DNA of 64,000 bases. It comes from Blastopirellula marina (lineage in GTDB: Bacteria > Planctomycetota > Planctomycetia > Pirellulales > Pirellulaceae). Position numbers and translations under genes: made by a program. Below are positions 34,697 through 43,773 of this stretch, piece after piece (position 1 is the first letter of the stretch; each line of letters begins with the position of its first letter). The stretch is from positions 248,001 to 312,000 of the forward strand of contig NZ_PUIA01000017.1 of assembly GCF_002967715.1 (NCBI RefSeq), given 5' to 3'. The notes under the pieces are model-generated. The model searched no databases. It had not been told where the DNA came from and worked only from the letters and a program-made list of their open reading frames with translations.

Positions 34697-36763
34697 TTAG
34701 GTCGCTTCGTGCCGCAACAGCGGGAACAAAATGATTTCGCGAATCGTCGCGCTGTTAGTTAGTAACATGACAAGGCGGTCGATGCCAATACCAAGTCCGC
34801 CGGCTGGCGGCATTCCGTTGCGAAGAGCGCGGACAAAATCGGTGTCCATGCGGGCCATCGAGTCCTCTTCGTCCATCCCTTCCAGCTGCGTGCGGAACAG
34901 CTTTTCCTGCAGGTCGGGGTCGTTCAGCTCGGTGTAGGCGTTGGCCAGTTCCATGCCCTGGATAAAGAGCTCGAAACGCTCGGCAACCGCGGGATTATCT
35001 GCTTTTCGCTTGGTCAGCGGGCAGATGCTAGCAGGGTAGTCGATCACGAAGACCGGGCCGATCAGCTTGTCTTCGACGGTCTCTTCGAAGATCTCATTTC
35101 GCAGCACATCGGGGTGCTTGCCGTCGGTTTCCAGGTGCAGCTTTTTGGCACAAGCGATCACTTCGCCTTCGCTTTCCGGATCGATGCCAGCGTGCTCTGC
35201 TAGCAGGTCGCTGTAGCACTTCCGAGCAAACGGTGGCGTGAAGTCGATTTCCTTGTCGCCGAAGGGAACCTTGTACGACGAGCCAATCGCGTCGAGGGCA
35301 TTCTTGATGATGTTCTCGGTCAGTTCCATCATCGTTTCGTAGTTGCCGAACGCCTGGTAGACCTCGAGCATGGTGAACTCGGGGTTGTGACGCGGGCTGA
35401 TCCCTTCGTTGCGGTACACGCGTCCCAGTTCGAAAACCCGTTCCATACCGCCCACCAATAGCCGCTTCAGATGCAGCTCGAGCGCGATTCGCATCACCAG
35501 CGGCATGCCCAGCGCGTTGTGGAAGGTTTCAAACGGACGCGCGGCGGCACCACCGGCAATGGTGTGCAGCGTGGGGCCTTCGATTTCGTAGTACCCTTCA
35601 CCCACCAGCGTATCACGGATCGAACGCACGATCTGGGTTCGCTGCACAAACCGATCGAGCACGCCGTCGCCGTAGGCCAGGTCGAGGTACCGCATCCGCT
35701 GACGCAGTTCAGGGTCGGTCAGACCTTTGTGCTTTTCCGGTGGAGCTTCGAGGGTTTTGGTCAGGAAGTGGAGCTCTTCGACAAAGACGGTCAGCTCGCC
35801 GGTCTTGGTCTTCTTCAACTCGCCGTCGACGCCGATGATGTCCCCGAGATCGAGGCACTGGGCGATGTCCCAGTTGCGCTCGCCGACCTGGGCCTGACCA
35901 AGGAACAACTGGATGGTACCGGTGCGATCGACCAGGTTGATGAAGATCAGCTTGCCGGTGGGTCGCATCAGGACGATACGCCCTGCCACGCGAACCTTGG
36001 GACCATTGTACAGGACTTGCTCGCGGCCCCCTTCACTGGTCGTCTTCTCTTCGGTGATTTGCGACTCAAGTGCCCGGACTTCGGAGATGGCCTGCTTGTT
36101 GTCGAATCGCTGGCCCCACGGGTCGATGCCGAGGCTGACGAGCTTGTCCATCTTCTGACGTCGGGCCGCTTCGATGGCATGGACCGCCGCGTTCTGATCT
36201 TCGATCCACGGACGCCCTTCGCTGGAAAGCACCTTGGTCAGGTTCTCGGCCAGCACGTCGGCGAAGGTGTCGTTCTCGCCAAACAGGCAAACGTCGTTCG
36301 GCTTCAATCCTGCGGGGAGACGTAGCAGGTCGTGGATCTCGCCCGAGACTTCTTCGCGCTGGTCGCTGCCGTTGTTGCGGTGCGTGAGGACGAACCAGAT
36401 CGACTGATGAAACTTGTTCTGCTTCGCACTTTCCAGCACCAGGTCCAACTGCTGCTGGGCCTTCTCTTCGGTGTAGGGATTGAGCGAAGTCTCGTCGTCG
36501 GTACACAAACCGATGGTCAGGGCGAGGGTGTCCTTGGCCTTGGCCAACAGCTCTTCGGCCGGGACCGCGCCGGGGTGCCCTTTGTCATCGGTATCGAAAC
36601 AATGATCGATGATCTCGAAGGTGACACCGAACTCTGGCTTCGCGGTCTTCTTGTTGAACTCTTTGAAGAACTTGCGGACCTCGCGACACTCTTTGACAGT
36701 GTCGTTCGACCAGAGCAGAAAGACTTGATACTTAGACGGTCGATTGGTTGGCTTGGCGGACAT
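34697..36763 (-). CDS. lysS: Lysyl-tRNA synthetase with an N-terminal DUF4062/TIR-like extension
   Basis: Class II LysRS: an OB-fold anticodon domain begins near residue 245 (VRVAGRIVLMRPTGKLIFIN), motif 2 reads FELGRVYRNEGISPRHNPEF and motif 3 GGLGIGIDRLVMLL. The usual LysRS length is about 500; this frame gives 688. Residues 1 to about 185 are an added domain beginning KYQVFLLWSNDTVKECREVR with alternating strands and helices (TLALTIGLCTDD, SIWFVLTHRN, DVCLFGENDTFADVLAENL), which resembles DUF4062- or TIR-like effector N-termini. The LysRS proper begins about AARRQKMDKLVSLGIDPWGQ. The frame is open throughout and a GGAAGGGG sequence precedes ATG 36763. A start at M205 would give a normal LysRS, so expression of the full form needs proof. 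Confidence 0.93.
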   Translation of the reverse strand: MSAKPTNRPSKYQVFLLWSNDTVKECREVRKFFKEFNKKTAKPEFGVTFEIIDHCFDTDDKGHPGAVPAEELLAKAKDTLALTIGLCTDDETSLNPYTEEKAQQQLDLVLESAKQNKFHQSIWFVLTHRNNGSDQREEVSGEIHDLLRLPAGLKPNDVCLFGENDTFADVLAENLTKVLSSEGRPWIEDQNAAVHAIEAARRQKMDKLVSLGIDPWGQRFDNKQAISEVRALESQITEEKTTSEGGREQVLYNGPKVRVAGRIVLMRPTGKLIFINLVDRTGTIQLFLGQAQVGERNWDIAQCLDLGDIIGVDGELKKTKTGELTVFVEELHFLTKTLEAPPEKHKGLTDPELRQRMRYLDLAYGDGVLDRFVQRTQIVRSIRDTLVGEGYYEIEGPTLHTIAGGAAARPFETFHNALGMPLVMRIALELHLKRLLVGGMERVFELGRVYRNEGISPRHNPEFTMLEVYQAFGNYETMMELTENIIKNALDAIGSSYKVPFGDKEIDFTPPFARKCYSDLLAEHAGIDPESEGEVIACAKKLHLETDGKHPDVLRNEIFEETVEDKLIGPVFVIDYPASICPLTKRKADNPAVAERFELFIQGMELANAYTELNDPDLQEKLFRTQLEGMDEEDSMARMDTDFVRALRNGMPPAGGLGIGIDRLVMLLTNSATIREIILFPLLRHEAT

Positions 36764-36899
36764 GGCCCCTTCCGAAGTTCGGTGCGCGGGAAAAACCCAG
36801 GGGCAAGCTTTAACACCCTCTATCAGCGTAAAGAATGTAACCCCAGTTACCGCAAGATTTTACTGGGGTTACTTCGAGGGTCAATCGGGCGGAGCATGA

Positions 36900-37391
36900 C
36901 TATTGGGTCATAATGCTCTTGTCACGCGGGCGATATTGGTACGCTTGCAGCACACCCATGTGCAGGCAAAGGTGCTCGCAAGTCAGAGCACTCTTGTTGG
37001 AATCGTGTCGCACGATCTCCAGAACCGGGGGCGAGGTGTGCTCCATGAAGCCGACGTTGAGCAGTTTGTTGGTTCGATCGGCATTCCACGTGGAGGTCAC
37101 GTGGTAATCCTCGTCGGTCACCACAACGCGGCAGGTAGACGTCCCGCCGTGGTCTTCCGACTCGAAGACGAACAAACGGTGCTTGATGCCCCCTTCGTCG
37201 GTAAAGCTGTTCTCGGAGACCAACTTGTCTCGGTACAGCAGGTTCATCGTCGGAAAGGACTCGGTCGTCAGAAAGGTAACGTAGTTTGCTTTACGGTAGA
37301 GCGACTCGCCGAAAGCGACACCCAGGATGCCGACCATGATCACCACGGTGATCGCCGACTTGGCAAACTGTGCTGGAGAGATCTTGCCCAT
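36900..37391 (-). CDS. Hypothetical exported or membrane-anchored protein
   Basis: 163 residues with an N-terminal helix (AITVVIMVGILGVAFG) acting as signal or anchor. The rest is a small beta-rich domain (LFVFESEDHGGTSTCRVVVT, DYHVTSTWNADRT, PVLEIVRHDSN) with cysteines at about 92, 139 and 143. No family recognised. It is followed by lysS on the same strand. Confidence 0.65.
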   Translation of the reverse strand: MGKISPAQFAKSAITVVIMVGILGVAFGESLYRKANYVTFLTTESFPTMNLLYRDKLVSENSFTDEGGIKHRLFVFESEDHGGTSTCRVVVTDEDYHVTSTWNADRTNKLLNVGFMEHTSPPVLEIVRHDSNKSALTCEHLCLHMGVLQAYQYRPRDKSIMTQ

Positions 37392-37590
37392 AGCTACTAA
37401 TCCTCTGTTCTCTGTTCCGGCAGGTAGGTGGGTCGTATTGCAGGTAGGTAGTTTTCTGAGCCGCAGTTGTTCAGGCTGCCGGCTCGGCCTCGTTCTCGAT
37501 GGAACTGAAATCGTCTCTATGCTTTAATTCGCAACGGTCTGTGACTGATATTCCCCCATTATCGTTTTTCTTGCAATGGTTTTTCGAAGG

Positions 37591-37625
37591 CCTATTTTTG
37601 CCCACTTTGCTTAGGCAAAAATAGG
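37591..37625. repeat. Perfect 12-bp hairpin
   Basis: CCTATTTTTGCC (37591-37602), an 11-base loop and GGCAAAAATAGG (37614-37625). It lies 200 bases upstream of the gene starting at 37391. The stem is AT-rich, unlike the GC-rich REP elements elsewhere in the window, so it may be an operator or transcript-end structure. Confidence 0.6.
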
Positions 37626-37775
37626 CTCCTATAAGGGTCAGGTGGGGTTCAGTCCTCGCCGTATCGATGCAGATTTGGTGAAAACTTTATTGGCAGGATT
37701 TTTCCCTTGAGGCCTCACGCGATGTGGGCATCCGCAGCGCTAGCAGGTGGGCAGGGTCTAGCGATCACGAGAGAG

Positions 37776-37838
37776 AAAAAAAGGCGACTCAGGCCGGCAG
37801 GGGCAAACGTCGGGGGAAACGGGCCAACCAGAGTCGCC
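37776..37838 (-). terminator. Long hairpin followed by T-tract (minus strand)
   Basis: On the minus strand GGCGACTC (37838-37831), a 40-base interior and GAGTCGCC (37790-37783) are followed by TTTTTTTC. The interior has further pairing potential (GGCC near each end). This fits an intrinsic terminator for transcripts coming from the DUF4870 gene side or from a small RNA in 37840-38140. Confidence 0.6.
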
Positions 37839-38140
37839 AATCTTGTTACTGCCGGGGAACATGTGTTTTTCCGGCGGTAGTTGCTTAGCTGTCTATATTT
37901 TCGCTCGGTACAAGAGAGAATCGATGCGGCAAACCGAGAACCAGCGAAGTGATAAGCCCAGTCTAATCCCTAGTGGCCGGTTTACTACTCCACCACATGG
38001 GGGCCGCAGTGCGTTATATCCCGGGGTTTTCGCACCTTTATATCGATCCGAATGCCTTTAAGGCCTGATTACGCGACCCGCCCACTGGGCTTGCGAGGTA
38101 CCGCAATCAGCCGCTGGGTCACGAATTGGCGTAGGGACAC

Positions 38141-38512
38141 TTAGCGCAAAAAGGGAATCGCGACGGGAATGACATATCGCTGGCCTTCGTAGGCCTTCAT
38201 CGCTGGCAAGATCGTGAAGATAACTTGGATAGCGAAGGTTGCCATCGCTAACAGGATCCCGACGTAAACGCACATCAGCACACCGGAGGCCATGTAGGCC
38301 AGAATGAGCGTGATTTGAAAGTTGATGGCCTGCTTGCCGTGGAAATCGACGAACGCGGATTTGTCCTTCATCAAGATCCACAGAATCAGCGGACCGAACA
38401 CGTTGGTCAGCAGCCCCAGGATATGACACAACAGGGCCATGTTGCGATCGTCTTGGGTTACTTCCTCAGAGTCCCCAGGTTCATACGGATTCGAGAAATC
38501 TGACGACATCAT
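38141..38512 (-). CDS. DUF4870 family membrane protein
   Basis: 123 residues. A polar start (NPYEPGDSEEVTQDDRN) leads to HILGLLTNVFGPLILWILMK, DKSAFVDFHGKQAINFQITL and a final hydrophobic pair, the pattern of DUF4870 (Tic20-like) proteins. About three or four membrane helices. Function unknown. Confidence 0.88.
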   Translation of the reverse strand: MMSSDFSNPYEPGDSEEVTQDDRNMALLCHILGLLTNVFGPLILWILMKDKSAFVDFHGKQAINFQITLILAYMASGVLMCVYVGILLAMATFAIQVIFTILPAMKAYEGQRYVIPVAIPFLR

Positions 38513-38564
38513 TTTTTTCCTTCGCGGTAAAACTGGAAGCTATTACGTCGACTTACTGAGCCTA

Positions 38565-39110
38565 TCACTTCTGTGGTTCGGCTTCATCTTTCGGCCAATG
38601 CGTCTGGCGGTAACGATCGACCACAACCCAGACCATCAGGATCACGCCTCCTAGAAAGCCTCCGGCGTAGCTGGCATTGTGGATCCACAGATCGATCAGA
38701 AACGCATCCTGCTTCTCGGCTGGCATGACATGCTGAAAGCCCCCGGCCAGGTGAATCACATCGTTAGCAGTCAACACGTAGCTCGTCACGCCGGCGGCGA
38801 ATGCTAAAGCCGCCGTGCCGGCCATCAAAACCAGCATCGGGCGGACCAGGTCTTTGGCCGACTTCTTCACCAGCGAGCCAGTCTGACTGACAAAGGCCAA
38901 CGGGATGCCCAGCATCGCCCCGACCCACCAGGTGGCCAGAAAGCCCCAGACCAGCCCTAAGAGCGTGGGATCTTCCGTGCCGCCCAAGACCGGCTTGTGG
39001 CCGATGGTGAAGTACTCGACGCAGATCCTCGCGGTGATCTGATCGTGGATCACGCCGTAGATCACGCACATCAAGATCGAGAGCCCCACGATCAGCGGCG
39101 ACTGCGTCAT
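38565..39110 (-). CDS. Hypothetical multi-pass membrane protein
   Basis: 181 residues from ATG 39110, which has AAGGGGGA upstream; the longer frame to 39128 is less likely. About four helices: SPLIVGLSILMCVIYGVIHD, LLGLVWGFLATWWVGAMLGI, VLMAGTAALAFAAGVTSYVL and GGFLGGVILMVWVVVDRYR. Residues between helices (DQITARICVEYFTIGH) are conserved-looking, but no family can be named. Confidence 0.7.
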   Translation of the reverse strand: MTQSPLIVGLSILMCVIYGVIHDQITARICVEYFTIGHKPVLGGTEDPTLLGLVWGFLATWWVGAMLGIPLAFVSQTGSLVKKSAKDLVRPMLVLMAGTAALAFAAGVTSYVLTANDVIHLAGGFQHVMPAEKQDAFLIDLWIHNASYAGGFLGGVILMVWVVVDRYRQTHWPKDEAEPQK

Positions 39111-39222
39111 GCATTCCCCCTTGGACAAGATGCAACAGAAAAGGCCGATGGATACGTTTCCCCGAAAGGGATTCGTCAGCCATCGGCCATTCTTGGTTCT
39201 GGAGGTGAAGGTTTCTTGATTT

Positions 39223-39257
39223 CGCCCTTCCCCCTAATCCTCTCTCCTCAGGGGAGA
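39223..39257. repeat. Dispersed palindromic repeat, copy 6
   Basis: TCGCCCTTCCCCCTAATCCT followed by CTCTCCTCAGGGGAGA. It resembles the copies in 0.5-11 kb, here at the end of the dehydrogenase-like gene. Confidence 0.5.
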
Positions 39258-39265
39258 TGATATGT

Positions 39266-40474
39266 TTACTCAGCAGCAGTGAACTCGTAAATCGAGCCGT
39301 AGTCGCCGAAGATCGCACACATCAGCACTTCGCCATCTTCCGTTTCGCCAAAGCAAACGACCGGTGGGTTCGAGGGCTCTTCGATGCGATAGTTCTTGCC
39401 GACCTTTTTGGTCTCGTAGTCGTACTCGAGCGCCCAGACCTTGCCGGCCACGTAGTCGGCGTACAAAAACTTGCCGACCAGTTGGGGCACCTTCTTGCCG
39501 CGGTAAACAAAGCCGCTGGTGATCGACTTGCCGACGTTGTGGTGGTACTCGAAGATCGGATCGATGTACTTGGCACCTGGCTTGGCGAACTCATCGGAGA
39601 ACGGATGCAAACCTTCTCGCACGTTCCAGCCATAGTTACCGCCGTTGGTGATGATGTCGATTTCTTCCCATAGGCCCTGCCCCACGTCGCCAACCCAGCA
39701 GGCCCCGGTTTCACGGTCGAAGGTCAAACGCCAAACGTTTCGCAGGCCATAGGCGTAGATCTCTGGCTTGGCTCCTTTGGTGCTGACAAACGGATTGTCG
39801 GCCGGGATGCCGTAGTTCTTGCCGTTCTCTTTTTTGTCGACATCAATTCGCAAGATCGAACCTAGCCAGGTACCCAGGTTCTGGCCGTTGCCATTCGGAT
39901 CGTTACCACTGCCGCCGTCACCCAGGCCAATGTACAGGTAACCATCCGGACCGAACTCGATGCTACCGCCGTTGTGGTTCCAGAACGGCTGTTCGATAGT
40001 CAGCAGCACTTCTTCCGAGGCCGGATCCCCCTTGCCGTCTTTCGTCTTGAATCGTGAGACGTGCGAGACCAGCCCCTTCTTTACGGTGTAGTACAGAAAG
40101 AACTCGCCGTTCTCTTTGAAGTTCGGGTGGAACGCCAGCCCTAGCAGGCCTTCTTCGTTTTGTTTCGGGTTGAAGCGAACCGAGTCTTCGATATCAAGGA
40201 AGACTTCCGCTTCTTCCACCTGAGGATCGTTCGGCACGGCGAGGATGACGCCTTGCTGTTCGGCGAAGAAGACGCGGTTGGTGCCGTCGCCAGCATGGGT
40301 GATCGAAACCGGGCGGCGAATTCGCAGGTTGGTGAAGGTCTTCTTTGGCACCACCGGCAGGACCGGATCGTTCGGGATCGGCGGACCCTCGACCTCTTTC
40401 TTCTGCGCCATAGCAGGCACAGCCAACAGGACGATCATCGGAAGCACACAAAACAATCGAAGCAAACGATTCAT
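39266..40474 (-). CDS. Secreted PQQ-dependent sugar (glucose/sorbosone) dehydrogenase-like protein
   Basis: 402 residues with a Sec signal (VLPMIVLLAVPAMA). The six-bladed propeller of the GSDH family is shown by VSITHAGDGTNRVFFAEQQG, NEEGLLGLAFHPNF, SHVSRFKTKDG, FGPDGYLYIGLGDGGSGNDP, PEIYAYGLRNVWRLTFDRET and CWVGDVGQGLWEEIDII. These proteins oxidise sugars with PQQ, though many planctomycete copies have no proven activity. Same-strand neighbours are unrelated. A hairpin lies upstream at 40566-40627. Confidence 0.9.
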   Translation of the reverse strand: MNRLLRLFCVLPMIVLLAVPAMAQKKEVEGPPIPNDPVLPVVPKKTFTNLRIRRPVSITHAGDGTNRVFFAEQQGVILAVPNDPQVEEAEVFLDIEDSVRFNPKQNEEGLLGLAFHPNFKENGEFFLYYTVKKGLVSHVSRFKTKDGKGDPASEEVLLTIEQPFWNHNGGSIEFGPDGYLYIGLGDGGSGNDPNGNGQNLGTWLGSILRIDVDKKENGKNYGIPADNPFVSTKGAKPEIYAYGLRNVWRLTFDRETGACWVGDVGQGLWEEIDIITNGGNYGWNVREGLHPFSDEFAKPGAKYIDPIFEYHHNVGKSITSGFVYRGKKVPQLVGKFLYADYVAGKVWALEYDYETKKVGKNYRIEEPSNPPVVCFGETEDGEVLMCAIFGDYGSIYEFTAAE

Positions 40475-40565
40475 GGTCGAGATGCTCTCTCACGGGGGAA
40501 ACACAGAAGGACTGGTGGCAGGAACGTCGACTTATTTTAGCTGGGCAGTTGGGCCTATTCCATGC

Positions 40566-40627
40566 ATGAGATCTCCCCCAATGCCCAGGTTTTCCAGGTT
40601 TACGCCTGGGACTTTTGGGGGGAGGAG
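40566..40627. repeat. Long imperfect palindrome, possible terminator
   Basis: CTCCCCCAATGCCCAGG and CCTGGGACTTTTGGGGGGAG are largely complementary across a TTTTCCAGGTTTACG loop. It lies between the end of the gene at 40664 and the start of the dehydrogenase-like gene at 40474, both minus strand, so it may end the former's transcript. Confidence 0.55.
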
Positions 40628-40663
40628 ACACCATAGATCGATGTTTGGAATGCTATAACGTGA

Positions 40664-41197
40664 TCAGCCTTCGTAGAAAGTCTGGGCGTAGGGACTCTTA
40701 AGAGTCTCGAAGTGCATCCCAGATGGCGGTGAACCTAGACAAGCCCCTTCGCGCTCGGTCCCCAGATACATGTAATAGTCCCACCCAAAATGGACATACG
40801 TTGCGTGATCCCCTTTCAGTTTGCACCAAAGTGCTTCTCGCAACGAAAGCCGGGAGATCAATTCGATCCCTTCCAGGTCTAATTCACCTTCAATCGCAAT
40901 CGCGCCTAGCTTCTTCCTCAGTTGCCACGTATCTAGCTGTTGAAGACTTCGACGCGCGTCCGGCCCCATCTTGTTTTCAAGGAGTTCGATCGCAAGACAC
41001 GAGAGTCCGGTCGCCTCAAGCAATTGAAAGATTGCCGCGATGTAGGCGTCTTCCATCTGAAGGTAATCTTCAGGGGTTAGTTCTTTACCGTCGAACGTCT
41101 TGCCAATATCGCTTATCGAGGTCCACTCGTTAATATGGAAGATGCCACGCGCATCTCGTTTAGTCGGATCATACTTGGTGGCTCGGACGGCGAACAT
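40664..41197 (-). CDS. Hypothetical acidic protein, immunity-like
   Basis: 177 residues, no signal or membrane helix. It opens with MFAVRATKYDPTKRDARGIF and includes WTSISDIGKTFDGKELTPED, LLEATGLSCLAIELLENKMG and HATYVHFGWDYYMYLGTERE. The pattern resembles small immunity proteins of polymorphic toxin systems, but I cannot name the family and no toxin is near. It precedes nothing obviously related; pdxA ends 17 bases upstream on the same strand. Confidence 0.55.
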   Translation of the reverse strand: MFAVRATKYDPTKRDARGIFHINEWTSISDIGKTFDGKELTPEDYLQMEDAYIAAIFQLLEATGLSCLAIELLENKMGPDARRSLQQLDTWQLRKKLGAIAIEGELDLEGIELISRLSLREALWCKLKGDHATYVHFGWDYYMYLGTEREGACLGSPPSGMHFETLKSPYAQTFYEG

Positions 41198-41214
41198 CGA
41201 TTTGAATCGCCTTC

Positions 41215-42210
41215 TTAATGCGAAACCAAATCGCGAGCCAACTGCACCGCGTGGATCATGCTCGAGACCTTGGCCTTCCCCTGCCAGGCGATGTCGAACG
41301 CGGTGCCGTGATCGACGGACGTCCGCACAAGGGGCAGGCCCAGCGTGGTGTTCACGGCGACGTCAAACGCCAATGCCTTCAGCGGGATGTGCCCTTGGTC
41401 GTGGTACATGCAGATAACGCAGTCGTACAGCGGGCGACGTTCGGCCAGGAAGGCCGTATCAGGCGGGACGGGACCGTCGATGTGAATGCCGCGGGCGCGT
41501 GCTGCTTCAACGGCTGGGACGATGATGCGTTCTTCTTCGCGATCGCCGAACAGGCCATGTTCGCCGGCATGCGGATTGAGCCCGCACACGAGCAGGCGCG
41601 GTTCACGCTTGCGAATCTTCCGCATCGCTTCGACCGTCAGATCGATCACTTCGTCGATTCGCTCGATCGTGAGTAGCTGCGGCACATCGCGGTAGCCAAC
41701 GTGCGTGGTGACGAAGCTGCAGGTCAGCTCTTCGCTGGTCAGCATCATGCAGCCAGTGTCGCGGCCGCAGCGTTCGATCAGAATTTCTGTATGGCCAGGA
41801 TAAAAATGCTTGGCGGCGTGCAAAGCTTCTTTGTTAATCGGCCCGGTCGTGATGCCGTCGGCCTTGCCAGCCAGGACGAAGTCGATCGCCGAAATGAAGT
41901 ACTGGTACGAAGCCTCGCCCCCTTCGGCGGTGACTTTGCCGTGCTGGAACGTGCTGGGGTCGATCGTGCCGAAGTCGACGACGGTCGCTTCTTTCAACGA
42001 GTGCAGGTCCATCGCCTCGTGGAACGGCACCACGTTCTTCGGTTCAGGGTAGCCGCAGACGTGGGCAACCTGGCGGAGGATGGCGGCGTCGCCAAAGATG
42101 ATCGGCACGGTACCGGCGTACTGGTTGTGATCCAACAATAGCTGCAGGCAGACCTCAGGCCCTACCCCGCCGGGGTCTCCCATGGTGACGATAATTCGCG
42201 GATGCAACAC
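41215..42210 (-). CDS. pdxA: 4-hydroxythreonine-4-phosphate dehydrogenase
   Basis: Oxidises 4-phosphohydroxy-L-threonine in pyridoxal phosphate synthesis. [15 protein letters not shown] at the N-terminus, [20 protein letters not shown]-like [44 protein letters not shown] and [20 protein letters not shown] are all PdxA landmarks and contain the metal-binding histidines. Length 331 is normal. It is followed on the same strand by the hypothetical gene ending at 40664. Confidence 0.95.
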   Translation of the reverse strand: MLHPRIIVTMGDPGGVGPEVCLQLLLDHNQYAGTVPIIFGDAAILRQVAHVCGYPEPKNVVPFHEAMDLHSLKEATVVDFGTIDPSTFQHGKVTAEGGEASYQYFISAIDFVLAGKADGITTGPINKEALHAAKHFYPGHTEILIERCGRDTGCMMLTSEELTCSFVTTHVGYRDVPQLLTIERIDEVIDLTVEAMRKIRKREPRLLVCGLNPHAGEHGLFGDREEERIIVPAVEAARARGIHIDGPVPPDTAFLAERRPLYDCVICMYHDQGHIPLKALAFDVAVNTTLGLPLVRTSVDHGTAFDIAWQGKAKVSSMIHAVQLARDLVSH

Positions 42211-42360
42211 GCCGATGACTTTCTTTCCAGTGGCAAGTGAGAAGCACCTATTCTATTGTACAACCTATCGCTATTTCGCCGAGGGAGGCGAACCTTTTGC
42301 CCCAGCTGCGGTGTCCGCCTGACGGACTGAACCACTTTCCCCATCTTTGAAACACATCCC

Positions 42361-43155
42361 ATGCCGCGAACCCTGTATCAAGTCGATGCGTTCACATCCA
42401 AGCCCTTTGCGGGGAATCCGGCAGCGGTCTGCTGGCTGGATAAGCCTGTCGATGCCCAGTGGATGCAGCACGTGGCCGCGGAAATGAACCTGGCCGAAAC
42501 GGCATTTGTTTATCCAGAAGGAGAGACGCTGCGGCTAAGGTGGTTCACACCGGCGGTGGAAGTCGATCTGTGTGGGCACGCAACCCTGGCCACGGCCCAC
42601 ACGCTATGGCAGCACAAAGGTTTTCCCGAAGACCAGACACTTCGTTTCGAAACCCGCAGCGGAACGCTTACCGCGGCACCCTATGGCGAGATGATCGAAC
42701 TCGATTTTCCAATCGCGCCCGCCGAAGAGACACCGCCGACCGACGGCCTGCTGGAAAGCCTGGGGATCCACGATTTCACTTTTTGTGGCAAGAATGCGTG
42801 GGATTGGCTCATCGAAGTTCCCACGGCGGACGACGTGCGGCAGATGAATCCCAATCATGCACTGCTGGCACCGAGGACGTCACGCGGGGTGATGGTCACG
42901 GCGCGTAGCGACCAGCCAGAGTACGACTTCATCTCGCGATTCTTCGCCCCGGCCGCTGGCATAGCAGAAGACCCGGTCACTGGATCGGCGCACTGCGTGC
43001 TGGGAGAGTATTGGAGCAAGAAGCTCAACAAACAGAAACTGCAGGCATATCAGGCATCGCCGCGCGGTGGAGAAGTGGAAGTCGAGATTCGAAACAAACG
43101 TGCCCTCCTAAGAGGGCACGCCGTAGTTGTTGCTAAGATTGAACTGTTTGTCTAA
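42361..43155 (+). CDS. PhzF family isomerase/epimerase
   Basis: 264 residues. VDAFTSKPFAGNPAAVCWLD and AEMNLAETAFVYPEG carry the catalytic glutamate; RWFTPAVEVDLCGHATLATA is the family core, and GIAEDPVTGSAHCVLGEYW marks the second half. PhzF-like proteins are diaminopimelate-epimerase-fold isomerases; the substrate here is unknown. A palindrome (CGTGCCCT/AGGGCACG, 43099-43120) lies in the coding 3' end. Confidence 0.94.
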   Translation: MPRTLYQVDAFTSKPFAGNPAAVCWLDKPVDAQWMQHVAAEMNLAETAFVYPEGETLRLRWFTPAVEVDLCGHATLATAHTLWQHKGFPEDQTLRFETRSGTLTAAPYGEMIELDFPIAPAEETPPTDGLLESLGIHDFTFCGKNAWDWLIEVPTADDVRQMNPNHALLAPRTSRGVMVTARSDQPEYDFISRFFAPAAGIAEDPVTGSAHCVLGEYWSKKLNKQKLQAYQASPRGGEVEVEIRNKRALLRGHAVVVAKIELFV

Positions 43156-43291
43156 AGCTTCCCTTCTTCATAGACCTCCTGTCGTTCAAGTTGCGGGTGT
43201 CGTGAGCACGTGGGCGTGGGCATTTCATCCCGGGGTAGTAAGTGATGCCCTCGCCAACGTGGGCATGACACCGAAGTCGTTGTTGTTTGGT

Positions 43292-43594
43292 TTAGTCTGG
43301 CTCGTTGAGCAGACCCACTTTGGCCAGTAGTACATGTAGGCCTTGGTCGATAGCGGACGGCTCGCAGTCCTGACACGAAACTCGCCATTGGGTCTGCGTC
43401 AGGATCGGATAGCCGATCAAGCCTGCCAACAGCAAGATACCCATCCCTTCCAGGACAATCGCTCGCATCAGGTGCATTCCTGCTTGTGCCGAGCTTCGTT
43501 TGCCACTGCGTTGGGCGTGTCGTCTTTTGGTCACTGCGTTTCCTCCGTGTGCTATCGCCCCATGGTCGCCAGGACCGAAGTTGCTCTCTGTCAT
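43292..43594 (-). CDS. Small hypothetical protein with one membrane helix
   Basis: About 100 residues from ATG 43594 (MTESNFGPGDHGAIAHGG); the frame is open to 43684. A basic middle (KRRHAQRSGKRSSAQ) is followed by one helix (LEGMGILLLAGLIGYPIL) and a CQDC pair in the tail. No family recognised; coding status is moderate. Confidence 0.45.
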   Translation of the reverse strand: MTESNFGPGDHGAIAHGGNAVTKRRHAQRSGKRSSAQAGMHLMRAIVLEGMGILLLAGLIGYPILTQTQWRVSCQDCEPSAIDQGLHVLLAKVGLLNEPD

Positions 43595-43773
43595 GAACCT
43601 CGCCTGGGGACAAATACTGATACGGCGAGCCCCGATCGGCAGTTCGCGAAATCTTCGAATTCCGTGAAGCAGCACTGATAGCACAGCACTCGTCGATCTA
43701 ACCGTGGCAATGGGGTCCTGGTTGATGTTATCTTGGAGGCTTCCTGAACTTCTCGTGAAAGCCCCATCTTCGC

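Larger units (their letters stand above)
37392..38140. other. 749-base non-coding interval with two strong hairpins
   Basis: No convincing gene on either strand; an open frame at 37843-38061 lacks coding character. The stretch holds a perfect 12-bp hairpin at 37591-37625 and a long hairpin with T-tract at 37776-37838. The section 37840-38140 follows the DUF4870 gene on the minus strand and is probably its long untranslated tail or a small RNA; its identity is not known. Confidence 0.55.

Noticed and set aside
37950-38050. Possible tRNA in the interval near 38 kb
   Set aside because: No T-arm consensus (GTTCRANYC) with matching acceptor stem was found. The same holds for the rest of the window.
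37843-38061. 72-codon plus-strand frame in the non-coding interval
   Set aside because: No domain, odd composition and no conserved-looking pattern.
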